Of a stretch of DNA of 64,000 nt, positions 23,991 to 33,941 are shown piece by piece. The stretch is from assembly GCA_016716065.1 (NCBI GenBank), contig JADJXA010000003.1, positions 124,001 to 188,000 on the forward strand. The letters are read 5' to 3'. This DNA is from Candidatus Leptovillus gracilis. GTDB lineage: Bacteria; Chloroflexota; Anaerolineae; Promineifilales; Promineifilaceae. The notes under the pieces are model-generated. The model saw nothing but the letters and a program-made list of their open reading frames with translations, had not been told where the DNA came from and made no database searches. Position 1 is the first letter of the stretch; every line of letters starts with the position of its first letter. The position numbers were made by a program, and so were the translations under genes.

Positions 23991-24029
23991 AACTTTCACA
24001 ATCTTCGGTTGGCTAACAAAAAGAATCTA

Positions 24030-24103
24030 ACCGCGGAGAACGCGGGAGCGCGGAGGTTATGCCAGAGAACATCTCCGCGTCCTCCGCGCTCTCCGCGGTA
24101 AAA
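24030..24103. repeat. Hairpin of CTCCGCG words
   Basis: CCGCGGAGAACGCGGGAGCGCGGAG on the left pairs imperfectly with CTCCGCGTCCTCCGCGCTCTCCGCGG on the right. It fills the gap between LivF and the racemase gene and may act as a processing or attenuation hairpin. Confidence 0.75.
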
Positions 24104-24111
24104 ATCTCAAC

Positions 24112-24819
24112 TTACAAGCCCAGGTAGGCGCGGCGCACGTGGTCGTTGGCCAGCATTTCTGCGCCGGGACCTTCCAGGGCGATACGGCCGTTTTCCAGCA
24201 CAAACGCCCGGTTAGAAATCTCGCACGACAGACGCACGTTCTGCTCCACCAGCAGCACCGTCACGCCCAGCTCTTTGTTGATTTGCTGCGTCAGGGCAAA
24301 CACCTGCTGCACCAGCTTCGGCGAAAGACCCAACGACGGTTCGTCCATCATCAGCAGCGTCGGCCCGGCCATCAGCCCCCGGCCTATCGCCAACATTTGC
24401 TGTTCCCCGCCAGACAGTGTACCAGCCGACTGCTTCTGGCGCTCTTTTAACCGTGGAAACATCACATACACCGACTCCAACCGCTGGGCGATGGTCTCCT
24501 TGCTTTTGGTAAGGAAAGCGCCCATCTTTAAGTTTTCAAGCACCGACATATCAGGAAAGAGCAATCGCCCTTCGGGAACCTGTACGACGCCAGCGCCGAC
24601 CGTTTTATTGGGCGCTTGTTCACTGATGGTCTTGTCCTGAAAATGGATAGAGCCTTTCCGCGGCTTCAAGACGCCGGAAATTGCCCGCAGCAAGGTCGTC
24701 TTACCTGCGCCATTTGCGCCAATCACCGCGACCAGTTCGCCTTGTGCAATGTCCAGAGAAACGTCATACAAAACCTGAACGTCGCCATATGCCACGTCAA
24801 TGTTTTTAACCCGTAACAT
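24112..24819 (-). CDS. livF: Branched-chain-amino-acid-type ABC transporter ATPase LivF
   Basis: The 235-aa ATPase has Walker A GANGAGKTTLLRA near residue 37, signature LSGGEQQMLAIGRGLM near 134, and Walker B LLMMDEPSLGLSP. It carries the EGRLLFPDMSVLENL segment typical of LivF. The start at 24819 follows GGAGG and lies within the last codons of livG (14-base overlap). It powers import through LivHM as a LivFG pair at the inner face of the membrane. Confidence 0.9.
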   Translation of the reverse strand: MLRVKNIDVAYGDVQVLYDVSLDIAQGELVAVIGANGAGKTTLLRAISGVLKPRKGSIHFQDKTISEQAPNKTVGAGVVQVPEGRLLFPDMSVLENLKMGAFLTKSKETIAQRLESVYVMFPRLKERQKQSAGTLSGGEQQMLAIGRGLMAGPTLLMMDEPSLGLSPKLVQQVFALTQQINKELGVTVLLVEQNVRLSCEISNRAFVLENGRIALEGPGAEMLANDHVRRAYLGL

Positions 24820-25537
24820 CCACGACCTCCTCGCCCAGGTAAGCGTCAATCACCGCTTTGTCGCGCACAACTTGCTGCGGCTCACCCTGCGCAATCATCT
24901 CGCCATGATGGATGACGACGATACGATCCGCCAGAGACATAATGACGCGCATCACGTGCTCCACTAGCAGCAAGGCAATATTTTGTTGGCTAATCTGACG
25001 CACCAACTCGATCATCATGTCGGTTTCAACCGGCCGCAGCCCGGCCATGGCCTCGTCCAGCAGGATCATCTTGGGTTCGGTCGCCAGCGCTTTGGCGATT
25101 TCCAGCCGTTTACGACCAACGACAGAGAGGCTGCCCGCCAATTGTCCAGCCATATCCGTCATGTCCAGGAACTTGATCACGTCTTGCGCCCGTTGGCGGG
25201 CTTCTTGTTTGTCGTTGGTCCGATTGTAGGCTCCTACAATGACGTTATCTAGCACGCTGAGCTGCGGGAAGGGCTTGACCACCTGGAACGTGCGCGCCAA
25301 TCCCAATTTGCAGATTTGATCCGGCCGGCGACCGGTGACGTCGTGCCCATCAAATACAACCCGGCCTTCATCCGGCCGGTAATAGCCAGAGATCATATTA
25401 AAGGCGGTGGTTTTGCCCGCGCCGTTGGGGCCAATCATGCCCAGAATCTCGCCATTTTCCACGTTCAGGCTCAGATTATGCACGGCTACCAACCCGCCAA
25501 ATCGTTTGGTGATATTTTCAACTGTGAGAATACTCAT
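24806..25537 (-). CDS. livG: Branched-chain-amino-acid-type ABC transporter ATPase LivG
   Basis: A 243-aa ATPase with Walker A GPNGAGKTTAFNMI, LivG-type GRRPDQICKLGLARTFQ, signature LSVVGRKRLEIAKALA and Walker B MILLDEAMAGLRP. The signature has VVGRK where most ABC proteins have SGGQ, which is common in LivG. It pairs with LivF. A 100-base gap with short direct repeats (GATTACACA, ACGGATTACGG) separates it from LivM. Confidence 0.9.
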   Translation of the reverse strand: MSILTVENITKRFGGLVAVHNLSLNVENGEILGMIGPNGAGKTTAFNMISGYYRPDEGRVVFDGHDVTGRRPDQICKLGLARTFQVVKPFPQLSVLDNVIVGAYNRTNDKQEARQRAQDVIKFLDMTDMAGQLAGSLSVVGRKRLEIAKALATEPKMILLDEAMAGLRPVETDMMIELVRQISQQNIALLLVEHVMRVIMSLADRIVVIHHGEMIAQGEPQQVVRDKAVIDAYLGEEVVDVTG

Positions 25538-25554
25538 CTCTTTTTTTTCCAGAG

Positions 25555-25640
25555 TGGTTTATCAAAGATTACACAGATTACACAGACTAAAGGTGACGAT
25601 AGTATTTTTACTCGCTTTACGGATTACGGTCTACGGCTTA
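25555..25640. repeat. Short word repeats between livM and livG
   Basis: GATTACACA twice (25568-25585), then ACGGATTACGG twice with CTACGG/CTTACGG variants (25619-25648). The end of livM lies inside the repeat. Confidence 0.65.
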
Positions 25641-26690
25641 CGGATTACGGCCGTCTACAAACCGCTGCCGTAAGCGCAAATACAGGCTGTGAAACACGCC
25701 AGTCACGCCGCGGGGCATGAACAAAATAGCGACTATCAGAAATGCGCCGTAGACGATGAGCGTTGTGCCGCTGCGTCCGGCCGACAGCGTACCGCGAATA
25801 AACTCGGCCAGCGGCTTGTTGAGGATACCGCCCAGCACCGGCCCGGCAAGACTGCCCAATCCGCCGATAATCGGCGCGGCCATGATGATTTCCACATTCA
25901 GCCCCAGATCAAATACCTGCGGTGGCTCCACAAAAGTGACATACATCACGTAAAAACCACCGCCAATCCCGGCCATCGCCGCGCCGATGACCAGCGCCAG
26001 CGTCTTGTAAAGCGAAGTATTGACGCCCAACGCGGCGGCGGCCGCTTCGTCCTCCCGAATCGCCATGAAGTATTTGCCCATCTTGGACTGGTAAATGAGG
26101 TACTGAACGATGACGCCCAGGAGGGTCAGACTCAAGGCAATGTAAAGGTAAGGCGTTTTGGAGTCAAAGATCATCTTGCTAAAGCCGGGGTCGCTCAGCG
26201 ACAGCCCCATGCCCACCGCGCCGCCAACAAAGTCCCACTTGAGGAACAAGGTCTTCATCGCCACCATTAAGGCAATGGTGAACAGGGCGAAATAGTCCAT
26301 TTTTAATCCGTAGCGCATGGTGATGAAGGCCACAGCCAGTCCCAACAATGCGGCCGTGACGCCGCTGAGCCAGATACCAATCCAGGGCGAGACGCCATAC
26401 GTGTCGTACAACACGATGGTTGTGTATGCGCCCACCGCCAGAAAGATGATGTGGGCGATGAGCAATTGCCCGGCAAAACCAGCGACGATATTCCAGGAGA
26501 TGCCGGTGAAGATGTACAGCGTGGTCAGGATGACGATGCCCATGTAGTAGGGGGACTTGATGAAGAGCGGGGCAAGGGCTATCAAGCCCAGAATAACAAA
26601 ACTGATCAACAATTGGGTTTTATCCCAATCGAGTAAGATGCGGCGCAGTCCCAGGCGGCTGCCGTGAGGGGAAATGGGCGTGGTGGTCAT
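25638..26690 (-). CDS. livM: Branched-chain-amino-acid-type ABC transporter permease LivM
   Basis: A 350-aa integral membrane protein with about nine hydrophobic helices. It contains the LivM motif FAGQLLIAHIIFLAVGAYTT and the ATPase-coupling loop around REDEAAAAALGVN near residue 225. The ATG at 26690 overlaps the livH stop (ATGA). The C-terminal residues (LRQRFVDGRNP) are encoded in a word repeat. It forms the pore together with LivH. Confidence 0.9.
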   Translation of the reverse strand: MTTTPISPHGSRLGLRRILLDWDKTQLLISFVILGLIALAPLFIKSPYYMGIVILTTLYIFTGISWNIVAGFAGQLLIAHIIFLAVGAYTTIVLYDTYGVSPWIGIWLSGVTAALLGLAVAFITMRYGLKMDYFALFTIALMVAMKTLFLKWDFVGGAVGMGLSLSDPGFSKMIFDSKTPYLYIALSLTLLGVIVQYLIYQSKMGKYFMAIREDEAAAAALGVNTSLYKTLALVIGAAMAGIGGGFYVMYVTFVEPPQVFDLGLNVEIIMAAPIIGGLGSLAGPVLGGILNKPLAEFIRGTLSAGRSGTTLIVYGAFLIVAILFMPRGVTGVFHSLYLRLRQRFVDGRNP

Positions 26691-27562
26691 AAGCCTTTTT
26701 TGCCTCCAAAGAGACCGGTCGGTTTGAAAAGCAAGATCAGGATGAAGACGAGCATACTGGCGATAATTTTGACGTCGCCGCCTAGATAGAAACCGGCGAA
26801 GGCTTCGACAATGCCAATGATGAGACCGCCGACAAAAGCGCCGATGAAGTTGCCCATAGTGCCTAATACGACGACGACAAAGGCGACGACGGAGAAGCTC
26901 TGACCAACGGTGGGGATCATGCGGTAGTTGGGGGTTAGCAGCACGCCGCCGATGGCAGTAACGGCCGCTCCCAACCCAAATGTCAGCCAATAGATATATT
27001 TCACGTTGATACCCATCAGCAACGCCGCCGGACGCGACTGCGACACGGCGCGGATGGCTGTGCCAGTGCGCGTTTTCTGCAAAAATAGATAGAGCAGCAG
27101 CGAGCTGACCATGGCTGAAAAGAAGGCTATCGTGCGCGGGATGCTGAAGCGTAAGCCTTTGATGGTGAAAACGGCCGTTTCATACGGCACACGCACCACC
27201 TTCGGTTCGGCCGTTAAAAAGAACTGCACCAGGCCAATGATCAGCGTCGAGACGCCAAGCAGCAGAATAATCTGGTTCAGTGGATGCGCATCCAACACCC
27301 GCTGCACCAGTCCCGCCTGAATCAATGCGCCCAGCGCAAAGACCAACAAGGCAGCAATCGGTATAGACAGATACGGATCCAGGCCAAACAAGGTAAACGC
27401 GCCATACGCCACATACATCCCCAACATCAAGAACTCGCCATGTGCAAAATTGAGGATGATCATCACGCCATAAATCAACGTCAGACCGATAGCTACCAAC
27501 GCATAAATTGCCCCGGTAAACAAACCATTCACGATGGTTTGGAAAAATATCTCCAGGCTCAT
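26687..27562 (-). CDS. livH: Branched-chain-amino-acid-type ABC transporter permease LivH
   Basis: A 291-aa membrane protein with the family start LFTGAIYALVAIGLTLIYG and MIILNFAHGEFLMLGMY, and the coupling loop AIRAVSQSRPAALLMGIN near residue 168. In the HAAT family this permease pairs with LivM. The substrate may be an amino acid, urea or a ureide. Members of the same family serve urea (Urt), which would suit the neighbouring pathway. It begins 25 bases after the second RbsC-type permease. Confidence 0.9.
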   Translation of the reverse strand: MSLEIFFQTIVNGLFTGAIYALVAIGLTLIYGVMIILNFAHGEFLMLGMYVAYGAFTLFGLDPYLSIPIAALLVFALGALIQAGLVQRVLDAHPLNQIILLLGVSTLIIGLVQFFLTAEPKVVRVPYETAVFTIKGLRFSIPRTIAFFSAMVSSLLLYLFLQKTRTGTAIRAVSQSRPAALLMGINVKYIYWLTFGLGAAVTAIGGVLLTPNYRMIPTVGQSFSVVAFVVVVLGTMGNFIGAFVGGLIIGIVEAFAGFYLGGDVKIIASMLVFILILLFKPTGLFGGKKGL

Positions 27563-27586
27563 GAAATACCTCCGCGGAAAGTAGTC

Positions 27587-28591
27587 TCAACGACTCAAGA
27601 GGAATTGGCGGAAGCCCTGCAAGGCCGTCGCCAGCACCAATACTGCACCCTGCATTGCATATTGCCAATGAATGGACAGACCTAAGACAACCACCAGATT
27701 CAACAACATCACCAGCAAGGCCACGCCAGCCGCCGTGCCAAATAAATTACCCTTTCCCCCGGAAAACGTCGTACCGCCGACAACGGCCGCGGCAATCGAA
27801 TTCATGTTATAGTCCGCGCCGAGACGCAAATCTACATACCCAATATAACCGCTTAACAACAAACCGCCTAAGATGGCAAACACCGAGCACACTACGTGCG
27901 CGCCAATTAAAACCAAATCTACGTTGATACCGGCATATCGCGCTGCCCCTGGATTGCCGCCCACCGCATACACCCAACGGCCGATGCGCGTATACCGCAG
28001 CGTAAAAATCACAATCGCATTGATTACTAGCCAGACGACCAGTGCGGCCGGCACAGGCCCTAACGGTTCAATGCTAATGGCCCGCAGCAAACCCGGCACA
28101 GTGCCGCTGGCTTGCCCTTTGGTATACGCCAGACGCGCCCCTTGCACGAACACCAACATGCCAAACGTCGCCACAAAGGGCGGCACGTGTCGTTTGGCGA
28201 CCAGGAAGCCATTCGCCAGCCCAATCAACGCCGCTACGCCCAACGCTTGCAGCAGCGAGACACCAATCGAATTACCGGCCTCCGTTTGCACCACAATGAC
28301 TGCGCCCAACGCCAATACCGCGCTCACCGACATATCAATCGAACGATTCAATAACACCAACGTCTGACCAATAGCTACCACACCCAAGACAGCGATCTGA
28401 ATAGATACCGACCTCAGATTCGCTGGGTTAAAAAAGGCAGGGGCAAACACGGCCGCGACAATCAGCACCAATACAATCACAATTGGCGCCGCCCATTGGC
28501 CCGCCAGGTCTATGCCCCGCACAAAACGCGGCGAAGGGCGAAAGCTCGAAAACCTACCTGATCCCACTGATTTTATGGCTATGGCTTTCAT
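27587..28591 (-). CDS. Ribose-type (CUT2) ABC transporter permease, second copy
   Basis: A 334-aa membrane protein of the RbsC family: FFNPANLRSVSIQIAVLGVVAIGQTLVLLNRSIDMSV near the N-terminus, ANGFLVAKRHVPPFVATFGM in the middle and GGTTFSGGKGNLFGT near the C-terminus. Its start overlaps the stop of the first permease by four bases. RbsC normally works as a homodimer; two different RbsC-type genes suggest a heterodimeric pore. Confidence 0.9.
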   Translation of the reverse strand: MKAIAIKSVGSGRFSSFRPSPRFVRGIDLAGQWAAPIVIVLVLIVAAVFAPAFFNPANLRSVSIQIAVLGVVAIGQTLVLLNRSIDMSVSAVLALGAVIVVQTEAGNSIGVSLLQALGVAALIGLANGFLVAKRHVPPFVATFGMLVFVQGARLAYTKGQASGTVPGLLRAISIEPLGPVPAALVVWLVINAIVIFTLRYTRIGRWVYAVGGNPGAARYAGINVDLVLIGAHVVCSVFAILGGLLLSGYIGYVDLRLGADYNMNSIAAAVVGGTTFSGGKGNLFGTAAGVALLVMLLNLVVVLGLSIHWQYAMQGAVLVLATALQGFRQFLLSR

Positions 28592-29595
28592 GACGATCCC
28601 AATGATTTTGTCTTATACGCCGCTACGGCAACTAGAACAATCGCGCCCAACAGCAGTTGTTGGTAAAAAATGTTGACTTGCATCAAATTGAAGAAATTCG
28701 ACAGTAGCGTCAGCAGCAGCACGCCGCCTAATGTCCCCAGAACGGAACCTCGGCCGCCATACAGGCTGATGCCGCCCACAGCCGCGGCGACAATGGACTG
28801 AAATGTCATACCCTCGGCCGCGCTGGGGTCGCCTACGCCGGTCCGCGAAAGCAAAAACAATCCGGCCAGCGCCGCAAAAACCGAACTCAGTACATATGCC
28901 ATCATCACTGTCCGGTTCACGCGAATAGCCGATAGTCTGGCGATACGTTCCGAACCGCCTACCGCGTAGATATTACGGCCCAGGCGCGAGCGGGTGGTAA
29001 ACAACCAGACGCAATACCAGACTAACCCCATCACAATGACGTTCACCGGCACAATGCCGATCTTGGCATCATAAACGGCCAGATAGGCATCGGGAATGCC
29101 ACGAATGGGCGTAGTGGAGATAGCTAAATTGATACCACGCAGGATGAAGGCGATACCAAAGGTGATGATGAAGGGTACAGCGTGGGTGCGGGTAATTAAT
29201 AGGCCATTCAATCCGCCCAGCACGGCGCCCATCAGAACTCCCAGGATGACGAGCGGCACTATCAGGGCCGGATTACCGGCGTTGGCAGCAAAAATCGTCG
29301 CCACTACCAGTCCCACCAACCGGGCGACCATTTCAGTGGAGATGTCCATACCGCCGGTCAACAACACCAGGCTTTGCCCAATCGCCAGCAGCCCCAAGAC
29401 GATGGATTGGCGCAGGATATTGAGGAGATTAGAAGCCGTCAGGAATCTATCAGAATAGATGGATGCGGTTCCGGCCAGGAGGATAATGAAGCCATAAATC
29501 AACAGTACCGGGCCATTATTGCGCAAAAATGTCGCCAATTTTTGTGAACGCAAGCTGTGAGTAGTGATGCGGGCTTCTTTATAGGTCATGCTCAT
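28588..29595 (-). CDS. Ribose-type (CUT2) ABC transporter permease, first copy
   Basis: A 335-aa RbsC-family permease: LLNILRQSIVLGLLAIGQSLVLLTGGMDIS near residue 58, LNGLLITRTHAVPFIITFG and GGISLYGGRGSVLGTLGG. It differs clearly from its partner at 27587, so it is not a recent duplicate. Its start overlaps the end of the RbsA-type gene by four bases, showing translational coupling. Confidence 0.9.
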   Translation of the reverse strand: MSMTYKEARITTHSLRSQKLATFLRNNGPVLLIYGFIILLAGTASIYSDRFLTASNLLNILRQSIVLGLLAIGQSLVLLTGGMDISTEMVARLVGLVVATIFAANAGNPALIVPLVILGVLMGAVLGGLNGLLITRTHAVPFIITFGIAFILRGINLAISTTPIRGIPDAYLAVYDAKIGIVPVNVIVMGLVWYCVWLFTTRSRLGRNIYAVGGSERIARLSAIRVNRTVMMAYVLSSVFAALAGLFLLSRTGVGDPSAAEGMTFQSIVAAAVGGISLYGGRGSVLGTLGGVLLLTLLSNFFNLMQVNIFYQQLLLGAIVLVAVAAYKTKSLGSS

Positions 29596-31169
29596 GGTTC
29601 GCTTTGCTCCTGCGATACGCTTTGCGCTTCTGGTGACGCGAAACCATTGGAGCCGTTGGTGGCCGTCGCCAGGCGCATGATTCTTTCTTCAGTGGCCTCT
29701 GCCCGCGTCAGTTCTCCGGCAATCCGTCCTTCGTGTAGCACCACAATGCGATCGCTCATACCCAACAGTTCTGGCAAGTCTGACGAAGCCATGATAATTC
29801 CCACACCCTGCTGTGACAGATCACGCATTCGGGCATAAATTTCCGCTTTGGCGCCCACATCTATGCCACGCGTTGGCTCGTCAAAAACGATCACTTTGGG
29901 GCGTGCCATCAACCATTTTGCCAGTACGACTTTTTGTTGATTGCCACCGCTGAGGTTCCCGGCAGCTTGTTCAGGATCGGCCGGTTTTACTTGCAAATCG
30001 TTGATGGCGGTGACGACCGGGTCCCATTCATTACGTTTGAAGATCATGCGCCAGCGCTCAAGCTGGGGCAGGTTGGGTAAGGTAATGTTGAAACGCACGC
30101 TCTGATCCAGAATTAGACCAAAGGATTTGCGGTCTTCGGGAATTAGTACCACGCCGGCGCGGGCTGCCCAGGCGGTAGTCATGCGGGCCGGCTGACCGAA
30201 ATAGAGCACTTCTCCAGAGTTGATTCTTGCCAGACCGACGAGGGCGCGGGCAATGGTGGTACGACCGCTACCGCCTAAACCTGCCAGACCCACGATTTCC
30301 CCTTTTCGCACTTGAAAACTGACGTTAAAGACACTGTTTTCGATGCTTAGATCGCGTATGTCTAGCAGCACATCGCCGGTTTCGTGGTGGAACGGGGGGT
30401 ACATGTCCGTTAGCTCACGGCCGACCATCAGGCGGATGAGTTCGGCATCGTTGGTTTCGGTGATGTTTTGCGTGCCCATGCTTTGGCCGTCTTTGAGGAC
30501 GGTGACGCGGTCGGCCAGTTCAAAAATCTCGTTGAGACGGTGGGAGATGTAGACGATGCTGTGACCTTGTTCACGCAACGCTTTGATAACTTCATAGAGC
30601 CGCTCTACGTCGCGGCTGGGCAGTACGGCCGATGGCTCGTCCATGATGAGGATGCGGGCATTGAGAGCCAGTGCTTTGGCTATTTCCACAATCTGCTGCT
30701 CGCCGACGGTGAGGTTTCTGACCAGTTCGTTAGGGTTGACGTGTTTGTGAGCGCCCAGGCGTTCCAGTAATTCATAGGCTTGGTGGGTGCGCACTGCCGT
30801 ATCAATCAGCCCGGAGCGCTTTGTGGGTGGTCGGGACAGGAAAATGTTTTCCGCCGCCGACATATCGGGCAGTAGATTAAACTCCTGGTAGACGACGCCC
30901 ACGCCCAATTGGCGCGCCTGCTGCGGCGTTAGTCCTTCGTATGCAACGCCGCCAATGGTGATGCTTCCGGCGTCGGGCACGTAGGCGCCGGTGATGGTTT
31001 TGATGAGAGTAGATTTGCCAGCGCCATTTTCCCCCACCAGGGCATGGACTTCGCCAGCCCGCAGATCGAAGGAAACACCCGATAGGGCATAGATGCCACC
31101 GAATCGCTTGTGGATTCCCTGGAGGGACAGTACGGTCTGTGGGGAATCAATGGGAGTGGGAACTGTCAT
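29592..31169 (-). CDS. Ribose-type (CUT2) ABC transporter ATPase, two nucleotide-binding domains
   Basis: A 525-aa RbsA/MglA-type protein with two fused ABC domains. Domain 1 (residues ~14-245) has Walker A GENGAGKSTLIKTI and LTVGEQQIVEIAKALA. Domain 2 (~270-500) has the degenerate P-loop GLGGSGRTTIARAL and LSGGNQQKVVLAKWL. It energises the two RbsC-type permeases. It lies 130 bases downstream of the fused binding-protein gene, a gap without a gene. Confidence 0.9.
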   Translation of the reverse strand: MTVPTPIDSPQTVLSLQGIHKRFGGIYALSGVSFDLRAGEVHALVGENGAGKSTLIKTITGAYVPDAGSITIGGVAYEGLTPQQARQLGVGVVYQEFNLLPDMSAAENIFLSRPPTKRSGLIDTAVRTHQAYELLERLGAHKHVNPNELVRNLTVGEQQIVEIAKALALNARILIMDEPSAVLPSRDVERLYEVIKALREQGHSIVYISHRLNEIFELADRVTVLKDGQSMGTQNITETNDAELIRLMVGRELTDMYPPFHHETGDVLLDIRDLSIENSVFNVSFQVRKGEIVGLAGLGGSGRTTIARALVGLARINSGEVLYFGQPARMTTAWAARAGVVLIPEDRKSFGLILDQSVRFNITLPNLPQLERWRMIFKRNEWDPVVTAINDLQVKPADPEQAAGNLSGGNQQKVVLAKWLMARPKVIVFDEPTRGIDVGAKAEIYARMRDLSQQGVGIIMASSDLPELLGMSDRIVVLHEGRIAGELTRAEATEERIMRLATATNGSNGFASPEAQSVSQEQSEP

Positions 31170-31299
31170 GTTATCCTCGATTGGGCTAACATAAAGTCTA
31201 TAATAAAATGTGAGCGGACGGTTTGGCTGAATGATGGTGTGGCAACAAATCTGCCAGAAAATCCTCCCTGGCAGGTTTGTTGCTTAATGAAAGGTAAAG

Positions 31300-33738
31300 T
31301 TATTTCCGTTCAAAACCACCGGAAAGGTAGTAGGACACGTCAACTGTGGCGGGTGGAATGAAGTCGTCATTCAGTTGGGCAACGTACCATTGGACGAAAT
31401 TGGTGTGGTCGTAGGGGTCTGCGCCATCCATCAGGGTGCGCAGACTAATGAATTTGGAAACTTCGCGGCCCTGAAGGATATCTACGGCCGTTTGCAGGCA
31501 ATACTTAGCCATCGAAGGCGGGTCAGGCGAGCCAACAAATTCGTAGCTATGCTCTTGCGCCAGACGGAGGAAACCGTTAGGCACATTCACCATGGCAAAT
31601 TTGGGGGGTTGGATGCCGGCGTCTTCAAATGCCAGGGCTGCGCCCAGGGCCATTTCACCACCACCGGCCCATACGCCGTCAATTTGCGGATTGGCAGCCA
31701 TGATGGCTTCCATTTTCTGCTTCGCTGTAGCGATGTTCCACTGGGCATATTCTGTAGCGATGATTTCGATGCCTGGATAGTTGCTTAGCGCATCCAACGC
31801 CGCCGCCTGCCAGGTTTCGGTGGAGTCCACGCCGGCGATGCCGTTGAAGACGACCACTTTACCGGCGCCGCCCATCAATTCGGCTAAACCAACGCCCGAC
31901 TTGTAAGCTACTTCGTAAAAGTCCACATCCACGCGAGCGGTGAAGTTATCTCCTTCAATGCCGTTGGCGCAGAGAATAACAGGAATACCGGCGTCAATGG
32001 CGCGCTTGATGACGGTGGTCGAGGCAGCGCGTCCGAGCGGTTCCACCACAATCGCATCTGGCTGTTGTTCGATGAAGTTTTCGATGTCGCTGATTTGCTG
32101 GTTGGCGTCATTGGTAACGGCCGTTAACAGCGGACTGGCCAAAACACCCTGGGCCAACAGCTCTTCACCATAAGCGGCCATCGTCAGGTTATAGGTGTTA
32201 CCCCACCCATTGCTGGCGTCTTGCTGTGAAACGGCGATGACGTAGGGGCCTTCTTTGGCGTAAGCAGCCGTGTCTACCATGGTAGCGGCGTCGGCCAGGA
32301 TAGCCTGCGAGTAATCGGAGGCCAGAGCGGCTTCATTCACTTCCGGGCTGTTGATAATGGCCATGATGCCAGCGCCAGCTTCGGAAGCGACTTCTTCAGT
32401 CGTTTCCGGGGCAGCCTGAGCAATCGGTTCGCCGGTCAGCGGGCCGGTGCGATCATCCCAACCGGGCACGGGCCAGACGGCCGTTGCGGCAGCCAATTCG
32501 GGCGGCCATACGGCAACCATTTGACCGTTTTGCCATTGGGCAATCACTGAGGCGGATTCACGGAGACGGCCATGTTCATCAAATGAAGCCTGTGGCCACT
32601 GAAAGCCCCACTTACCAGCGCCATCGGTGAAGGTAGTGGTGCGCAGCGTTTCAGCCACGACTTTCGGATCAGTCGAACACGCCGCTTCCAAAGCATCGGC
32701 CAACAGCCAGGTTGACGCATAGGTGGTGTTGTATGTACCGCCCAGGTCCTGACCGGTATAATCCTTGAACTTCTGCATAAAGGCCGGGTCTACATTCAGG
32801 CTGCTCACCGGGGCGAAATCTTGTGTCACGATGATGCCATCTGCTACTTCTATGCCAGCTTCGTTCAAGAAGAAAGTGCTGCCGAAACCAGAGCCTAAAG
32901 AAATGATGCCCATCTTGGGATAGTAGCCCTGTTCTTTGGCCTGCTTAGCCATTTGGGGGGCCTGATTATTGCCTAAAGCAAACCAGACATCTGGGTCGAG
33001 TTGCTTCACGCGCAAAATTGTGTCGGTGAAGTCCTGAGCATTACCTTCATAAGTAAAACTAGCCAGGAGTTCGATGCCAGCTTCTTCCAGCCCGTGCTTC
33101 CATACTTCTTCGACTTCTGCGCCAAAGGTAAAGTTGGGGACGGTGATTACGGCCGTTTGTGCCCCTTGCTCCTTGGCCCAGGCCGTATTATCTATGCCCC
33201 ACTGCTGTAACGTAGAAACAGTCTGGAACACATACTTCAAGCCACGATCTGTAATCGTACCATCGAGCGCATTCGGTACAATATAGGGTACGCTATTCCT
33301 TTCCGCGATTTCCGAAGCCGGTAGAGTCGTCCCACTGAGCGCCGACCCCATCACCGCCACAACCTTTTCCTGTGAGATGAGCCGTTCCATTTCAGAGTTA
33401 CCCACCTCAGCTTTGCCCTGGGTATCTCCTTTGACCAATTCTAATTTTGCACCACCTAAACAGGCAATGCCTCCGGCGGCATTAATCTCGTCAATCGCCA
33501 ACTGATGCGATTTGATATAAGGATCGCCAGCCCAACCAGCGTCCGCGCCGGTTAGCGGATACAACGCCCCGACCTTAATCACACTAACCGCAGCCCCAAC
33601 CGGCTCTTGAACCGGGGTTGATGATGAATCAGGAGCGCTTGTGGCCGAGGTCGAACCATCTGTGCCTGATTGAGAGCATCCAGCGAACAATCCCATTAAC
33701 AACAAAAAAGTTAGAACTATCCACAATCCTTTCTTCAT
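31300..33738 (-). CDS. Fused double solute-binding lipoprotein (LivJ-type plus RbsB-type)
   Basis: An 812-aa lipoprotein: signal peptide with lipobox LFAGC ending at Cys21, then a Ser/Thr-rich linker. Residues ~52-420 are a type I binding fold of the LivJ/urea-binding kind (IKVGALYPLTGADAGWAGD, AVMGSALSGTTLPASEIAE). After a Glu/Ala-rich linker, residues ~480-790 are a second type I fold of the RbsB kind (PYVIAVSQQDASNGWGNTYN, QQPDAIVVEPLGRAASTTVI). Each domain has the length of a complete binding protein. The gene heads the operon that encodes both matching transporters. AAGGAG lies ten bases before the ATG. Confidence 0.9.
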   Translation of the reverse strand: MKKGLWIVLTFLLLMGLFAGCSQSGTDGSTSATSAPDSSSTPVQEPVGAAVSVIKVGALYPLTGADAGWAGDPYIKSHQLAIDEINAAGGIACLGGAKLELVKGDTQGKAEVGNSEMERLISQEKVVAVMGSALSGTTLPASEIAERNSVPYIVPNALDGTITDRGLKYVFQTVSTLQQWGIDNTAWAKEQGAQTAVITVPNFTFGAEVEEVWKHGLEEAGIELLASFTYEGNAQDFTDTILRVKQLDPDVWFALGNNQAPQMAKQAKEQGYYPKMGIISLGSGFGSTFFLNEAGIEVADGIIVTQDFAPVSSLNVDPAFMQKFKDYTGQDLGGTYNTTYASTWLLADALEAACSTDPKVVAETLRTTTFTDGAGKWGFQWPQASFDEHGRLRESASVIAQWQNGQMVAVWPPELAAATAVWPVPGWDDRTGPLTGEPIAQAAPETTEEVASEAGAGIMAIINSPEVNEAALASDYSQAILADAATMVDTAAYAKEGPYVIAVSQQDASNGWGNTYNLTMAAYGEELLAQGVLASPLLTAVTNDANQQISDIENFIEQQPDAIVVEPLGRAASTTVIKRAIDAGIPVILCANGIEGDNFTARVDVDFYEVAYKSGVGLAELMGGAGKVVVFNGIAGVDSTETWQAAALDALSNYPGIEIIATEYAQWNIATAKQKMEAIMAANPQIDGVWAGGGEMALGAALAFEDAGIQPPKFAMVNVPNGFLRLAQEHSYEFVGSPDPPSMAKYCLQTAVDILQGREVSKFISLRTLMDGADPYDHTNFVQWYVAQLNDDFIPPATVDVSYYLSGGFERK

Positions 33739-33941
33739 TTTATCTTCTCCTTATTCTAGTCTTCACATAATCGTCACCACCTATTTTTCTTAACTTTCGG
33801 GGGCGACGCTCTACTCTCTTTCATCCATTGCCCATAACTGTCACAGCCTATCGTCCTTGAGCTTCGGTTCATCTGTTGCAAGACAATAGATGAAATTTGC
33901 CGTTAAGGGGGTCTGCTTGTGCCAGTTTCCTGCAATTTACT

